A stretch of DNA of 23,215 nt from Prevotella sp. CAG:485 (GTDB lineage: Bacteria > Bacteroidota > Bacteroidia > Bacteroidales > Muribaculaceae), in NCBI GenBank assembly GCA_000437495.1, contig FR897846.1, positions 13,369 to 36,583 on the forward strand, given 5' to 3'. A program made the translations under genes and the position numbers. How positions within the stretch are numbered: position 1 is the stretch's first letter; each line of letters starts with the position of its first letter. The notes under the pieces are model-generated. The model worked only from the letters and a program-made list of their open reading frames with translations. It was not told where the DNA came from and did not search any database. Shown piece by piece: positions 14,600 to 21,928 of this stretch.

Positions 14600-15724
14600 A
14601 TGCGCAGGGCAGGCGGTTCAGCACTGACGGCAGTCATACTTCTGCTTCTTTTCGGTTCTTGCACAGGCCGTAAAGAAGCAGTTGTGGCACCGCCGCAGAA
14701 GTCAGACTACACGGAAATGGCTTTGCGCTGGGCCGATTCGGCCGCCATGGCCATGACCGACCGCGAACTTGCCGGTCAGCTGCTCATGCCCTCCATATTT
14801 GCCAAAGCTGACCGGGCTACCCTGCGGCAGCTGCATGAATACGCCGACTCGCTGCATGTGGGCGGCATCATGTTTCTGAAGGGCGACACGGCCTCGGCAG
14901 CCCTGATGAGCGACGAGCTGCGCCGTTATTGTCCCGTTGAGCCTTTGATAGCCATCGACGCCGAATGGGGCCTGGGCATGCGCCTTGCCGACGCCCCCTC
15001 ATACGCTGCCTTCAGCAATATCCCCGACAGTGTGAGCGATGTGGATATGTACGACTACGGCTACGACGTTGGTCTGCAGGCGCGCCGGTTGGGCATCAAC
15101 ACCATTTTCGGGCCGGTGCTCGATGTGGCGTCCGTACGCGGCAGCGTCATGGCTTACCGGTCGTTGGGTGCCGATGCGCAGCGTGTGGCGGCTCTGGGAA
15201 CGGCATACGCCCGAGGGTTAGAAGATGCGTCGGTGATTTCGGTGGCCAAACACTTTCCCGGACTTGGCGCCACACTGCTCGACAGCCACAAAGGGATGCC
15301 CGTGTCGGAGGCCACGCGTGCGCAGCTCGACACGCTCGACCTGCTCCCCTTCCGCCGGTTTGCAGAAGCCGGACTGAGCGGCATAATGGTGGGTCATGTG
15401 GCCATGACTGCCCTCGACAGCACCCGCCGCTCGGCAGCCGTCTCGCCGGCGGTCATCACCGACTTGCTGCGCCGGGAGTTCGGCTTTGAAGGACTCATCT
15501 TCACCGACGCCATGAACATGAAAGGACTCGGTCCGCAGACTCAGCCGGCCGTAAAAGCCATTCTCGCCGGCGCCGATATTCTTGTGGCTCCGGACGACAC
15601 CCGCAGCACAATTGCCGAAATTCTCAATGCCATGAATGAGGGCACCCTGCCGCGCGACACAGTGCGCAACAGGGTGCGGAAAATTCTTTTCTACAAATAT
15701 TCCCGGCAGCTCAAGAACCCGTAA
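14600..15724 (+). CDS. GH3-family lipoprotein, NagZ-like beta-N-acetylhexosaminidase
   Basis: A 374-residue glycoside hydrolase family 3 TIM-barrel protein with a lipoprotein signal (FGSC, Cys21). Landmarks: IAIDAEWGLGMRL (a Bacteroidota form of the IDxEGG motif), FGPVLDV, the loop AKHFPGLGATLLDSHKGMP and the nucleophile Asp303 in FTDAMNMKG. NagZ enzymes use an Asp-His pair in the DSH segment as acid/base; it is kept here (Asp228, His230), but the usual KHFPGHGDT reads KHFPGLGAT. Likely role: release of N-acetylglucosamine from peptidoglycan fragments in the periplasm. Many Bacteroidota relatives carry an extra beta-lactamase-like domain and are near 1000 residues; this one has the catalytic domain alone. 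It follows the 5'-nucleotidase gene by 21 bases. Confidence 0.9.
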   Translation: MRRAGGSALTAVILLLLFGSCTGRKEAVVAPPQKSDYTEMALRWADSAAMAMTDRELAGQLLMPSIFAKADRATLRQLHEYADSLHVGGIMFLKGDTASAALMSDELRRYCPVEPLIAIDAEWGLGMRLADAPSYAAFSNIPDSVSDVDMYDYGYDVGLQARRLGINTIFGPVLDVASVRGSVMAYRSLGADAQRVAALGTAYARGLEDASVISVAKHFPGLGATLLDSHKGMPVSEATRAQLDTLDLLPFRRFAEAGLSGIMVGHVAMTALDSTRRSAAVSPAVITDLLRREFGFEGLIFTDAMNMKGLGPQTQPAVKAILAGADILVAPDDTRSTIAEILNAMNEGTLPRDTVRNRVRKILFYKYSRQLKNP

Positions 15725-15763
15725 TCCGGGTCTCAATGCCGTTAACAAAGCCTGAGAGTTGCC

Positions 15764-16306
15764 TCACAGGTGGATAATGTTGAAGTCGGTGGTCTTGAAT
15801 TTGTATTTCTCCATCAGGTAGCTCAGGTCTTTGACACCACTGCCCGACAGGAAGCTCTTAAGCCACAGTTTGCCGGTGATATAGATGGCCGTGGCGCCGA
15901 AGCTGTTCGACGAGGAAATAATGAAAATCTCATTGGCAAATTCCTTTGATTTAGGCACATAATAGATTTTTGTGTACTTAGAATCAAAATCGTCGCGCGT
16001 TTCGCTCAGCAGCTCCATGTCATTCTCGCTGATGATTTTGTCGGCCATTTTCAGAATACTCTTTTTCTCTTTGCCGTCGAACACAGCCTTTGCCATCTCA
16101 AAGCCCGTTATCTGGCTATTTTCGAGCCGAAGCGGGATTTTATTGGCCGAGAGAGAATAGCCATTGTCGAAGGCTGCCTCCGAAATGTAAACCAGATTTA
16201 TGTTGGGCACGTTGGCCAGGTCTTTGAACACACGTTTGCCATTCTGAGCATATAAAGCCGACGAGAGGCCGAATATCAGGGCTGCGAGTAATATTATCTT
16301 TCTCAT
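15764..16306 (-). CDS. Secreted DUF4252-like protein of an ECF sigma operon
   Basis: A 180-residue protein with a signal peptide (about 1-20, ending ALYA-Q). The mature part has INLVYISEAAF near its start, a helical middle (FEMAKAVFDGKEKKSILKMA) and a late strand-turn region (ANEIFIISSSN, ATAIYITGKLWLKSF). This resembles the small DUF4252-type proteins that Bacteroidota place behind ECF sigma/anti-sigma pairs, but the assignment is from memory of pattern and may be a sister family. It starts 4 bases after the anti-sigma stop, so it is the third gene of the operon. A periplasmic sensor or effector of the sigma pathway is a reasonable guess, not shown. The mature region is richer in Lys and Ser and less GC-rich than its neighbours. 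Confidence 0.75.
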   Translation of the reverse strand: MRKIILLAALIFGLSSALYAQNGKRVFKDLANVPNINLVYISEAAFDNGYSLSANKIPLRLENSQITGFEMAKAVFDGKEKKSILKMADKIISENDMELLSETRDDFDSKYTKIYYVPKSKEFANEIFIISSSNSFGATAIYITGKLWLKSFLSGSGVKDLSYLMEKYKFKTTDFNIIHL

Positions 16307-16310
16307 GATT

Positions 16311-17123
16311 TTAAGGGTTAACGTTGTTTATTGTATTGCTTGATTCTCTGAGATAGCGTGAGGTCTCCCTGCCGCTTGTGGATATGATGTTGAAAGCCTC
16401 GTTGAGCATATCGAGCACTTCGGGCGACTGATCCACGGTTTGATAAGCCTCGGCGCGACCGTTCATCGACAACACCACAGGAGCATTCTCCGCTGCGCGG
16501 TTTTCGGCTATCAGCTCGGCCTCTGCAGCTTCTGCATCGTAGAACTCCACAATCTCAATCTCATGCTCACCTTCGGCTTCGTCGTATGGATAATGGCGTC
16601 CCGCGGCTTTGCCAGTCTTTACACTCTTGCCGTTGCCATTCTCAGCCGTCAGCGTGGCATTGGGCAACTGCATCAGCGTGTCGGAGGCCACAGACTGCGT
16701 TGACTGACCTTGGGCAATACCCGTCGCAGCCGGTTGCGACGTAGTTCCGGCAGGCTGCTGCATCACCACATCGGCAGCCGGCAAGAAGAGCAGTATGACA
16801 CAAGCCGCCGCCACCGCCGTCATCAGTCCGCCGGCAATCCATCTCTTACGCCACTTTCGGTTGCTGTCGCGCCTTTCCAGACGGTCAGCCTGACTGCAGA
16901 GCAACGCTGCGAAATCCTCCGGCACGGGAGGTATATTTACTGCCACACCTTCTCCTCCGGCCGTAAGCAGCGTGCGGGCAAGCCGGGCATCTGCGGCAAT
17001 ATCAGGCGCAAGAGCCGCCATATCCATTGCCTGCAACATCCCCTTAAGCTCCGCCTCCTGCGCGGCAGTGGCTTCAGCCGAGAAATAGGCTTCGAGCAGA
17101 TGTTTTAGTTTTTCAGTTTCCAT
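16311..17123 (-). CDS. Single-span membrane protein, probable anti-sigma factor
   Basis: A 270-residue protein with no named domain that I recognise. Residues 1-90 are cytoplasmic and mostly helical (METEKLKHLLEAYFSAEATA and on), as in the sigma-binding part of anti-sigma factors. A transmembrane segment spans about 96-116 (IAGGLMTAVAAACVILLFLP) after the basic KWRKRW. The outer part is low-complexity, with Gln/Ala/Thr and then an acidic EAEGEHEIEIVEFYDAEAAE stretch, ending in a helical tail. No zinc-binding HxxxCxxC is seen. Position 5 bases after the ECF sigma gene and membrane topology make an anti-sigma role the best guess. It may keep the sigma factor at the membrane until an envelope signal arrives. 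Confidence 0.8.
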   Translation of the reverse strand: METEKLKHLLEAYFSAEATAAQEAELKGMLQAMDMAALAPDIAADARLARTLLTAGGEGVAVNIPPVPEDFAALLCSQADRLERRDSNRKWRKRWIAGGLMTAVAAACVILLFLPAADVVMQQPAGTTSQPAATGIAQGQSTQSVASDTLMQLPNATLTAENGNGKSVKTGKAAGRHYPYDEAEGEHEIEIVEFYDAEAAEAELIAENRAAENAPVVLSMNGRAEAYQTVDQSPEVLDMLNEAFNIISTSGRETSRYLRESSNTINNVNP

Positions 17124-17128
17124 TGGAT

Positions 17129-17623
17129 TCAGTTGTTATATTTTGCAAAATCCTTTCTCAAACGTTTTCTTCCCCTCGATAGCAGAACCCTTACGTTGGT
17201 TGTCGAGAGGCCGGTGCGAGAGCAAATCTCCTCAATATCGAGCTGCATGAACACCGACATCTCCAGCACCAAGCGCTGATTGTCGGGCAAATGCAGCATC
17301 AGCTGACGCACCAGAGCCAGGTCGGAGGCCTTTTCCACAGATTCCTCATCAACGGCCGCCGAAGCCGGCGTAACGTCAATGTCGACCTGCGGATGGCGTT
17401 TCTGATGACGCAAAGCATCGAGAGCAGTGCGCTTCACCACCGTTATCATAAACCCGCGGGGATTCTCCAGCCCGGCCATTCGCTCACGATTGCGCCACAG
17501 CTTCTCCACAGCGTCCGAAACCACATCTTGCGCATCAGCCTGCGTCGGCATGATTGCCGCCGCCGACTGCCACAGTAGTCCGGCCATCTCTGATAAGAGA
17601 CTTTTGAATTCCTCGGGATTCAT
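17129..17623 (-). CDS. ECF RNA polymerase sigma factor
   Basis: A 164-residue sigma-70 family factor with only regions 2 and 4. Region 2: ADAQDVVSDAVEKLWRNRER (residues about 29-48), then NPRGFMITVVKRTALDALR for -10 recognition. Region 4: LPDNQRLVLEMSVFMQLD, then a helix-turn-helix, IEEICSRTGLSTTNVRVLLS, ending RGRKRLRKDFAKYNN. Length is usual for ECF factors. It heads an operon with the anti-sigma candidate and the secreted DUF4252-like protein, which suggests an envelope-responsive switch. No SusC/SusD pair is near, so it is not obviously a polysaccharide-utilisation sigma. It is divergent from hflX across 160 bases holding a TGTAAC-N16-CGAA element that could be its own promoter. Confidence 0.93.
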   Translation of the reverse strand: MNPEEFKSLLSEMAGLLWQSAAAIMPTQADAQDVVSDAVEKLWRNRERMAGLENPRGFMITVVKRTALDALRHQKRHPQVDIDVTPASAAVDEESVEKASDLALVRQLMLHLPDNQRLVLEMSVFMQLDIEEICSRTGLSTTNVRVLLSRGRKRLRKDFAKYNN

Positions 17624-17663
17624 CGCTTTCTGGTACTATGACGTCGCTGAGGCCGTAAAATTA

Positions 17664-17683
17664 CAAATTATTTGCAAATTATT
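17664..17683. repeat. Two direct CAAATTATT repeats in the sigma gene leader
   Basis: CAAATTATT occurs at 17664-17672 and 17675-17683, start to start 11 bases (one helical turn). The overlap also makes the palindrome ATTTGCAAAT (17670-17679). It lies 41-60 bases upstream of the sigma gene start and could be an operator or simply AT-rich leader sequence. Confidence 0.4.
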
Positions 17684-17702
17684 CCCCGCCCATCATGATT
17701 TT

Positions 17703-17728
17703 TTCGTCTTAAGACAATTGCTGTTACA
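17703..17728 (-). promoter_or_regulatory. Candidate ECF-type promoter for the sigma operon
   Basis: On the minus strand TGTAAC (17728-17723), 16 bases, CGAA (17706-17703) resembles ECF sigma promoters in other phyla, whose -35 often holds AAC and -10 often CGA. The perfect palindrome GTCTTAAGAC (17706-17715) lies within it. ECF operons are often self-activated. The predicted start leaves a leader of roughly 70 bases. No TAnnTTTG box is seen for this gene. Confidence 0.3.
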
Positions 17729-17743
17729 CCAAAAGGCTCCGGA

Positions 17744-17775
17744 TTTGTTTAACTAAAAACAATCTATTAATTTTG
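17744..17775 (+). promoter_or_regulatory. hflX promoter (Bacteroidota type), almost leaderless
   Basis: TTTG (17744-17747), 20 bases, TAATTTTG (17768-17775): full consensus. The predicted transcription start, about 17779, leaves about five bases before the hflX ATG at 17784. Confidence 0.75.
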
Positions 17776-17783
17776 TAAGCGCA

Positions 17784-19025
17784 ATGAACAAGGAAAAAGA
17801 ACAGGCCGAAATCACCGCCGACGAGTGCGAACGCTGCGTACTTGTAGGTCTTGTTACGCCTCAGCAAGGCGAAGCCAAATCGGCCGAATATCTCGATGAA
17901 TTAGCCTTCCTGGCCGACACTGCCGGGGCGGAAGCGGCGAAGCGTTTCACCCAGCGCCTCGACTACCCCAACCCGCGCACTTATGTGGGAAAAGGCAAAC
18001 TCGAAGAGCTGAAACAATATATTGAAGAAGAGGAGATTCCGTTGGTCATCTTCGACGACGAGCTGAGTCCCAAACAGGTGGCGAATATTGAAAAGGAACT
18101 GCAGGTAAAGGTGCTTGACCGCACCAGCCTTATTCTCGACATTTTTGCCAAACGGGCTCAGACGGCCACGGCACGCACGCAAGTGGAACTGGCGCAATAT
18201 CAGTATCTGCTGCCGCGGCTTACGCGTATGTGGACTCATCTGGAGCGCCAGCGCGGCGGCATTGGCATGCGCGGCCCCGGTGAAACGCAGATAGAAACCG
18301 ACCGCCGTATCATCCTCGACCGCATCAGCCGTCTGAAGGCTCAGTTGGCCGATATTGCCAAGCAGAAGGAAGTGCAGCGCAAAAACCGTGGCAAGCTCAC
18401 CCGAGTGGCTTTGGTGGGTTACACCAACGCCGGCAAGTCTACGCTCATGAATCTGCTCAGCAAAAGCAATGTCTTTGCCGAGAACAAGCTCTTCGCCACC
18501 CTCGACACCACAGTGCGCAAGGTGGTGATAGAGAATCTGCCCTTCCTGCTGTCAGACACCGTGGGCTTCATCCGCAAGCTACCCACGCATCTGGTAAAGA
18601 GCTTCAAGTCGACGCTCGATGAGGTGCGCGATTCCGACATTCTGCTCCATGTGGTAGACATATCGCATCCCGGGTTTGAAGAACAGATTGAGGTGGTGAA
18701 CAAGACCCTTTCGGAGATTTGCGGCGATAACCCCAAGCCTGTAATCCTGGTGTTCAACAAGGTTGATGCCTTCACCTATACTCCCAAGGATGCCGACGAC
18801 CTCACGGAAGCCACAGCGGCCAACCGTTCGCTGGAGGACCTGAAGCAGACCTGGATGGCAAAAATGGCGCCCGACTGCGTGTTCATTTCAGCCAAGGAGC
18901 GCGAGAACATTGACGAACTCAAGAAACTGATTTACGACAAGGCGCGCAAAGTGCATGCCGAGCGTTTCCCCTATAACGATTTCCTCTACGAGAAATACGA
19001 ATCCACCGAAGAGGAGCCGGAGTAA
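17784..19025 (+). CDS. hflX: Ribosome-associated GTPase HflX
   Basis: A 413-residue GTPase that in other bacteria splits stalled or heat-damaged 70S ribosomes. The N-terminal HflX domain (about 15-120; YVGKGKLEELK, VIFDDELSPKQVANIE, VLDRTSLILDIFAKRAQT) is followed by a linker helix with the signature RQRGGIGMRGPGETQIETDR. The G domain from about residue 205 has G1 GYTNAGKST, G3 DTVGFIRKLP and G4 NKVD. The family's TLDEVRDSDILLHVVD stretch is present. Length is typical and no key residue is missing. It has a strong promoter of its own and is followed 27 bases later by the DUF4954 gene without a visible terminator. Confidence 0.97.
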   Translation: MNKEKEQAEITADECERCVLVGLVTPQQGEAKSAEYLDELAFLADTAGAEAAKRFTQRLDYPNPRTYVGKGKLEELKQYIEEEEIPLVIFDDELSPKQVANIEKELQVKVLDRTSLILDIFAKRAQTATARTQVELAQYQYLLPRLTRMWTHLERQRGGIGMRGPGETQIETDRRIILDRISRLKAQLADIAKQKEVQRKNRGKLTRVALVGYTNAGKSTLMNLLSKSNVFAENKLFATLDTTVRKVVIENLPFLLSDTVGFIRKLPTHLVKSFKSTLDEVRDSDILLHVVDISHPGFEEQIEVVNKTLSEICGDNPKPVILVFNKVDAFTYTPKDADDLTEATAANRSLEDLKQTWMAKMAPDCVFISAKERENIDELKKLIYDKARKVHAERFPYNDFLYEKYESTEEEPE

Positions 19026-19052
19026 GACCCCCCAAAAAACAAAACAACCGAG

Positions 19053-20750
19053 ATGAGAGCGGCAGGAATAATAGAGATATATGAGCTTGAGCGGCGCGGA
19101 TGCAGCGCGTCAGACTGGAGCCGCGTTTACATAGAGCCGGAATGTGACCTTAGCCGCATCAGCAATGTCAGCTTTTCGGGACGCGTGGAGATAGGCGCCA
19201 TACGCGAACTGCGCAATGCCGCCATCACCGACTGCCGCATAGGCGCCGACAGCAGCATCCGCAACATCGGCGGCTGTCTGCGCGGCCTTAAGATAGGTCG
19301 CGGAGTGACTATTGCCGACTGCGGCATAATTGAATCGGAGCCGGAGACGACCTACGGGTTAGGGAGCGAAGTTGCCGTACTCGACGAAACGGGAGGCCGC
19401 CCGGCATTCCTCTATCCCGGACTGTCGGCGCAGGTGGCCACCCTCATGACCATGCGCCCGCACTGGTCGCGACAGACGCTGCTGCCTCTGCTGCAGGAGA
19501 AATTCGGCGACAAGCCGTTCAGCGCCGACCTGGCCGACGGATGCTCCGTAACGGGGTGCCGGCTGATGCGCAATGTCTACGTCGACCGCCGCGTGCGTGT
19601 TGAGGGTGCCGCAAGGCTCGTCAACGGCGCCATTATCAACAACGCGGCTGCCGGCAAAGACCTGGCTGCGGTGGGCAACGATGTGGATGCCGAGAACTTC
19701 ATCATTGAAGACGGTTTTGCCGGAGGAGGCACTCTGCTGCGCAACGTGTATGTAGGTCAGGGCGCATCGCTCGACAAGGGCTTCACGGCTCACGACTCAC
19801 TCTTCTTTGCCAACTGCGCCATGGAGAATGGCGAGGCTTGTGCCGTTTTGGCCGGTCCGTACACGGTGAGCATGCACAAAAGCACGCTGCTCATCGGCAT
19901 GCGCACAGCCTTCATGAATGCCGGTTCAGCCACCAATTTCTCCAACCACATGTACAAGCTCGGACCAGTGCACTGGGGCACGCTGCAACGCGGCGTCAAG
20001 ACGGCCAGCGGCGCTTATGTGATGTGGGGTGGCAAGATAGGTGCTTTCTCTTTGGTGATGGGCGGCCACAAAGAGCATCCCGACACGTCGATGTTCCCCT
20101 TCTCCTATCTCTTCGGCGACAGCCACGGCCACACCACAGCCTCGCCCGGACTGATGCTGCGCAGCTGTGGCCTGGCACGCGATGAAAAGAAATGGCCGGT
20201 GCGCGACAGGCGTCTGAACCGGCGCATGCCGCTGTTCGACAATATTGTGTATGAGGTGCTGAACCCCAACACGGTGCAGACAATGCTGCGGGCGCTCCCG
20301 CTGCTGCAGCAACTGGCTCATGAACAGCCCGACGCCCAGGGCTATGTGCATCACGGCGCCGTGGCGCTCAAGCCCACAGCCGCCTTGCGGGCACACCGTC
20401 TCTACTCGCTGGCCATTACAGCCTACGTCTACGGCAAGATGCACGAGGAGGGTTATGACGGTGCCAACCCGGAGGAGGCGCCGGAAGAATGGCTCGATTT
20501 GGCCGGGCAGATTATTCCGGCCGACACCCTGACGGCTGTTCTCGACCCTGCCAACGATACGCTGCCTCAGGAGCTTATCGACGAGGCTTTCAAAGATTAT
20601 CATCGGTTGGAGCTAAGTTGGGTGAAACAGCTTGCCGAAGGCGTCTGGCACGACCATCTAAGCACTGCGCCGCAGGCTGTGGTGGAGCTTGAAGCCATGA
20701 TTGAGAAAGACCGCAACGACTATAAAGCCTCTCTAACTCTGAATTACTGA
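19053..20750 (+). CDS. DUF4954 hexapeptide-repeat protein
   Basis: A 565-residue cytoplasmic protein (no signal peptide) matching DUF4954, a Bacteroidota-rich family without a known reaction. The N-terminal ASDWSRVYIEPECDLSRISN and GSEVAVLDETGGR are characteristic. Beta-helix-like turns follow in blocks (ITDCRIGADSSIRNIGG, VDRRVRVEGAARLVNGAIIN, LLRNVYVGQGASLDKG), as in left-handed beta-helix acyl- or nucleotidyl-transferases. Further on come the conserved MGGHKEHPDTSMFPFSYLFG and an alpha-helical end. It is somewhat shorter than the roughly 650 residues I expect for the family. The stop shares one base (TGATG) with the start of the CapA-like gene, so the two are translationally linked. A role in sugar-nucleotide or surface-polymer chemistry is inference. 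Confidence 0.88.
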   Translation: MRAAGIIEIYELERRGCSASDWSRVYIEPECDLSRISNVSFSGRVEIGAIRELRNAAITDCRIGADSSIRNIGGCLRGLKIGRGVTIADCGIIESEPETTYGLGSEVAVLDETGGRPAFLYPGLSAQVATLMTMRPHWSRQTLLPLLQEKFGDKPFSADLADGCSVTGCRLMRNVYVDRRVRVEGAARLVNGAIINNAAAGKDLAAVGNDVDAENFIIEDGFAGGGTLLRNVYVGQGASLDKGFTAHDSLFFANCAMENGEACAVLAGPYTVSMHKSTLLIGMRTAFMNAGSATNFSNHMYKLGPVHWGTLQRGVKTASGAYVMWGGKIGAFSLVMGGHKEHPDTSMFPFSYLFGDSHGHTTASPGLMLRSCGLARDEKKWPVRDRRLNRRMPLFDNIVYEVLNPNTVQTMLRALPLLQQLAHEQPDAQGYVHHGAVALKPTAALRAHRLYSLAITAYVYGKMHEEGYDGANPEEAPEEWLDLAGQIIPADTLTAVLDPANDTLPQELIDEAFKDYHRLELSWVKQLAEGVWHDHLSTAPQAVVELEAMIEKDRNDYKASLTLNY

Positions 20751-21877
20751 TGAATGTCAACCGCCTTTTGCTTTGCTTAGCCGCAATAATTATTTTCGCC
20801 CGCTGTTCGGGCAAGGACGTTGCCGACAAACCGCTGCCAAACGCCTCTGTCGCGGCCGACAGCGTTGCTGTCAAAAAACCATCCACGCAGCTCAAAAAGC
20901 CCCTCACGCTGGCTTTTGTGGGCGACATAATGATGGGTACGACCTTTCCTGAGGATGCCGGAAGCGCCTATCTCCCGGCCAACGACGGGGCTAACCTCTT
21001 CGCCGACTGCGACTCACTGTTGCGCGCTGCCGACATAACAGCCGGGAATCTTGAAGGCACTTTGCTCGACAGCGGAGGCACGCCCAAACGCTGCTCCAAC
21101 CCGAAGCTCTGTTATATTTTCCGCACTCCCACGCGCTACGTCGGCAACCTTGTCAATGCCGGCTTCGACCTGCTGAGCATTGCCAACAATCACGCCAACG
21201 ATTTCGGCAGTCAGGGGGTGGCTTCAACGCAGAAGACCCTTAAAGAGGCCGGCATAGCCTACGCAGGAAGGGCTGAAGGCGCACGCACAGCCATCATAGA
21301 GAAGAACGGCTATAAAATAGGATATGCCGCCTTCGGCCACAGCCGAGGAACCATGTCGATAAATAATTTGGCCTCCGTGAAACAGACTATATCAGACCTC
21401 AAGAAGAACTCTGACATTGTCATAGTCAGCTTCCACGGCGGCGGCGAAGGTCCCAAATACAGCCACGTTGCCAATGCCACGGAAACGGCTTTTGGAGAAA
21501 ACCGAGGGAATGTGGTGAAGTTTGCCCATGCAGCTGTAGACGCCGGTGCCGATGTGGTGTATGGCCACGGACCGCACGTGCCGCGTGCCGCCGAGCTTTA
21601 TAACGACCACATAATCTTCTACAGCCTCGGCAACTTCTGTACGCCATATCGCGTAAGCCTTGGCGGAGTGAGCGGCCTCGCCCCGGTGGCAGTAGTGGAG
21701 ATAGATGCCGACGGCCGTTTCATAAAAGGGAAAATTCACAGCTTCAGGCAGCAGAAAGGGAAAGGGCCCCGGCTCGACGCCACCAACGAGGCAGCCCGCC
21801 AAATCAAACGCCTGTCGGCCACCGATTTCCCCGCCTCGCCGCTAAAGATAGCCACCGACGGCACCCTCAGCCGCTGA
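20750..21877 (+). CDS. CapA-family (PGA_cap) metallophosphatase-like lipoprotein
   Basis: A 375-residue exported protein of the CapA/PgsA family, which has a calcineurin-like fold. Motifs: FVGDIMMG, NLEG, SIANNHANDFG, VSFHGGGEG and YGHGPHVPRAAELY, giving the expected metal-site Asp, Glu, Asn and His residues. The N-terminus is a signal with Cys19 in FARC; Arg before the Cys is unusual for a lipobox, so lipidation is likely but not certain. Family members act in capsule poly-gamma-glutamate work or other envelope polymers; no capB/capC genes are here, so that pathway is not indicated. The start overlaps the DUF4954 stop by one base. After the stop, 51 bases lead to the next secreted protein without a terminator. 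Confidence 0.9.
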   Translation: MNVNRLLLCLAAIIIFARCSGKDVADKPLPNASVAADSVAVKKPSTQLKKPLTLAFVGDIMMGTTFPEDAGSAYLPANDGANLFADCDSLLRAADITAGNLEGTLLDSGGTPKRCSNPKLCYIFRTPTRYVGNLVNAGFDLLSIANNHANDFGSQGVASTQKTLKEAGIAYAGRAEGARTAIIEKNGYKIGYAAFGHSRGTMSINNLASVKQTISDLKKNSDIVIVSFHGGGEGPKYSHVANATETAFGENRGNVVKFAHAAVDAGADVVYGHGPHVPRAAELYNDHIIFYSLGNFCTPYRVSLGGVSGLAPVAVVEIDADGRFIKGKIHSFRQQKGKGPRLDATNEAARQIKRLSATDFPASPLKIATDGTLSR

Positions 21878-21928
21878 TAACCGAACAAACAGAATACCTC
21901 AATACAACTCTAACCAACAAACAGCTAA

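Noticed and set aside
15725..15763. Possible hairpin between the converging GH3 and DUF4252-like genes
   Set aside because: Only TCTCA/TGAGA (5 bp) with a 17-base loop and no T-tract; too weak to call a terminator.
19926..20603. A 225-codon antisense frame in the DUF4954 gene
   Set aside because: Composition is shadow-like and the plus-strand frame is clearly coding.
20750..21877. Poly-gamma-glutamate capsule synthesis operon
   Set aside because: CapA-like proteins are widespread without capsule genes, and no capB or capC partner is in the window.
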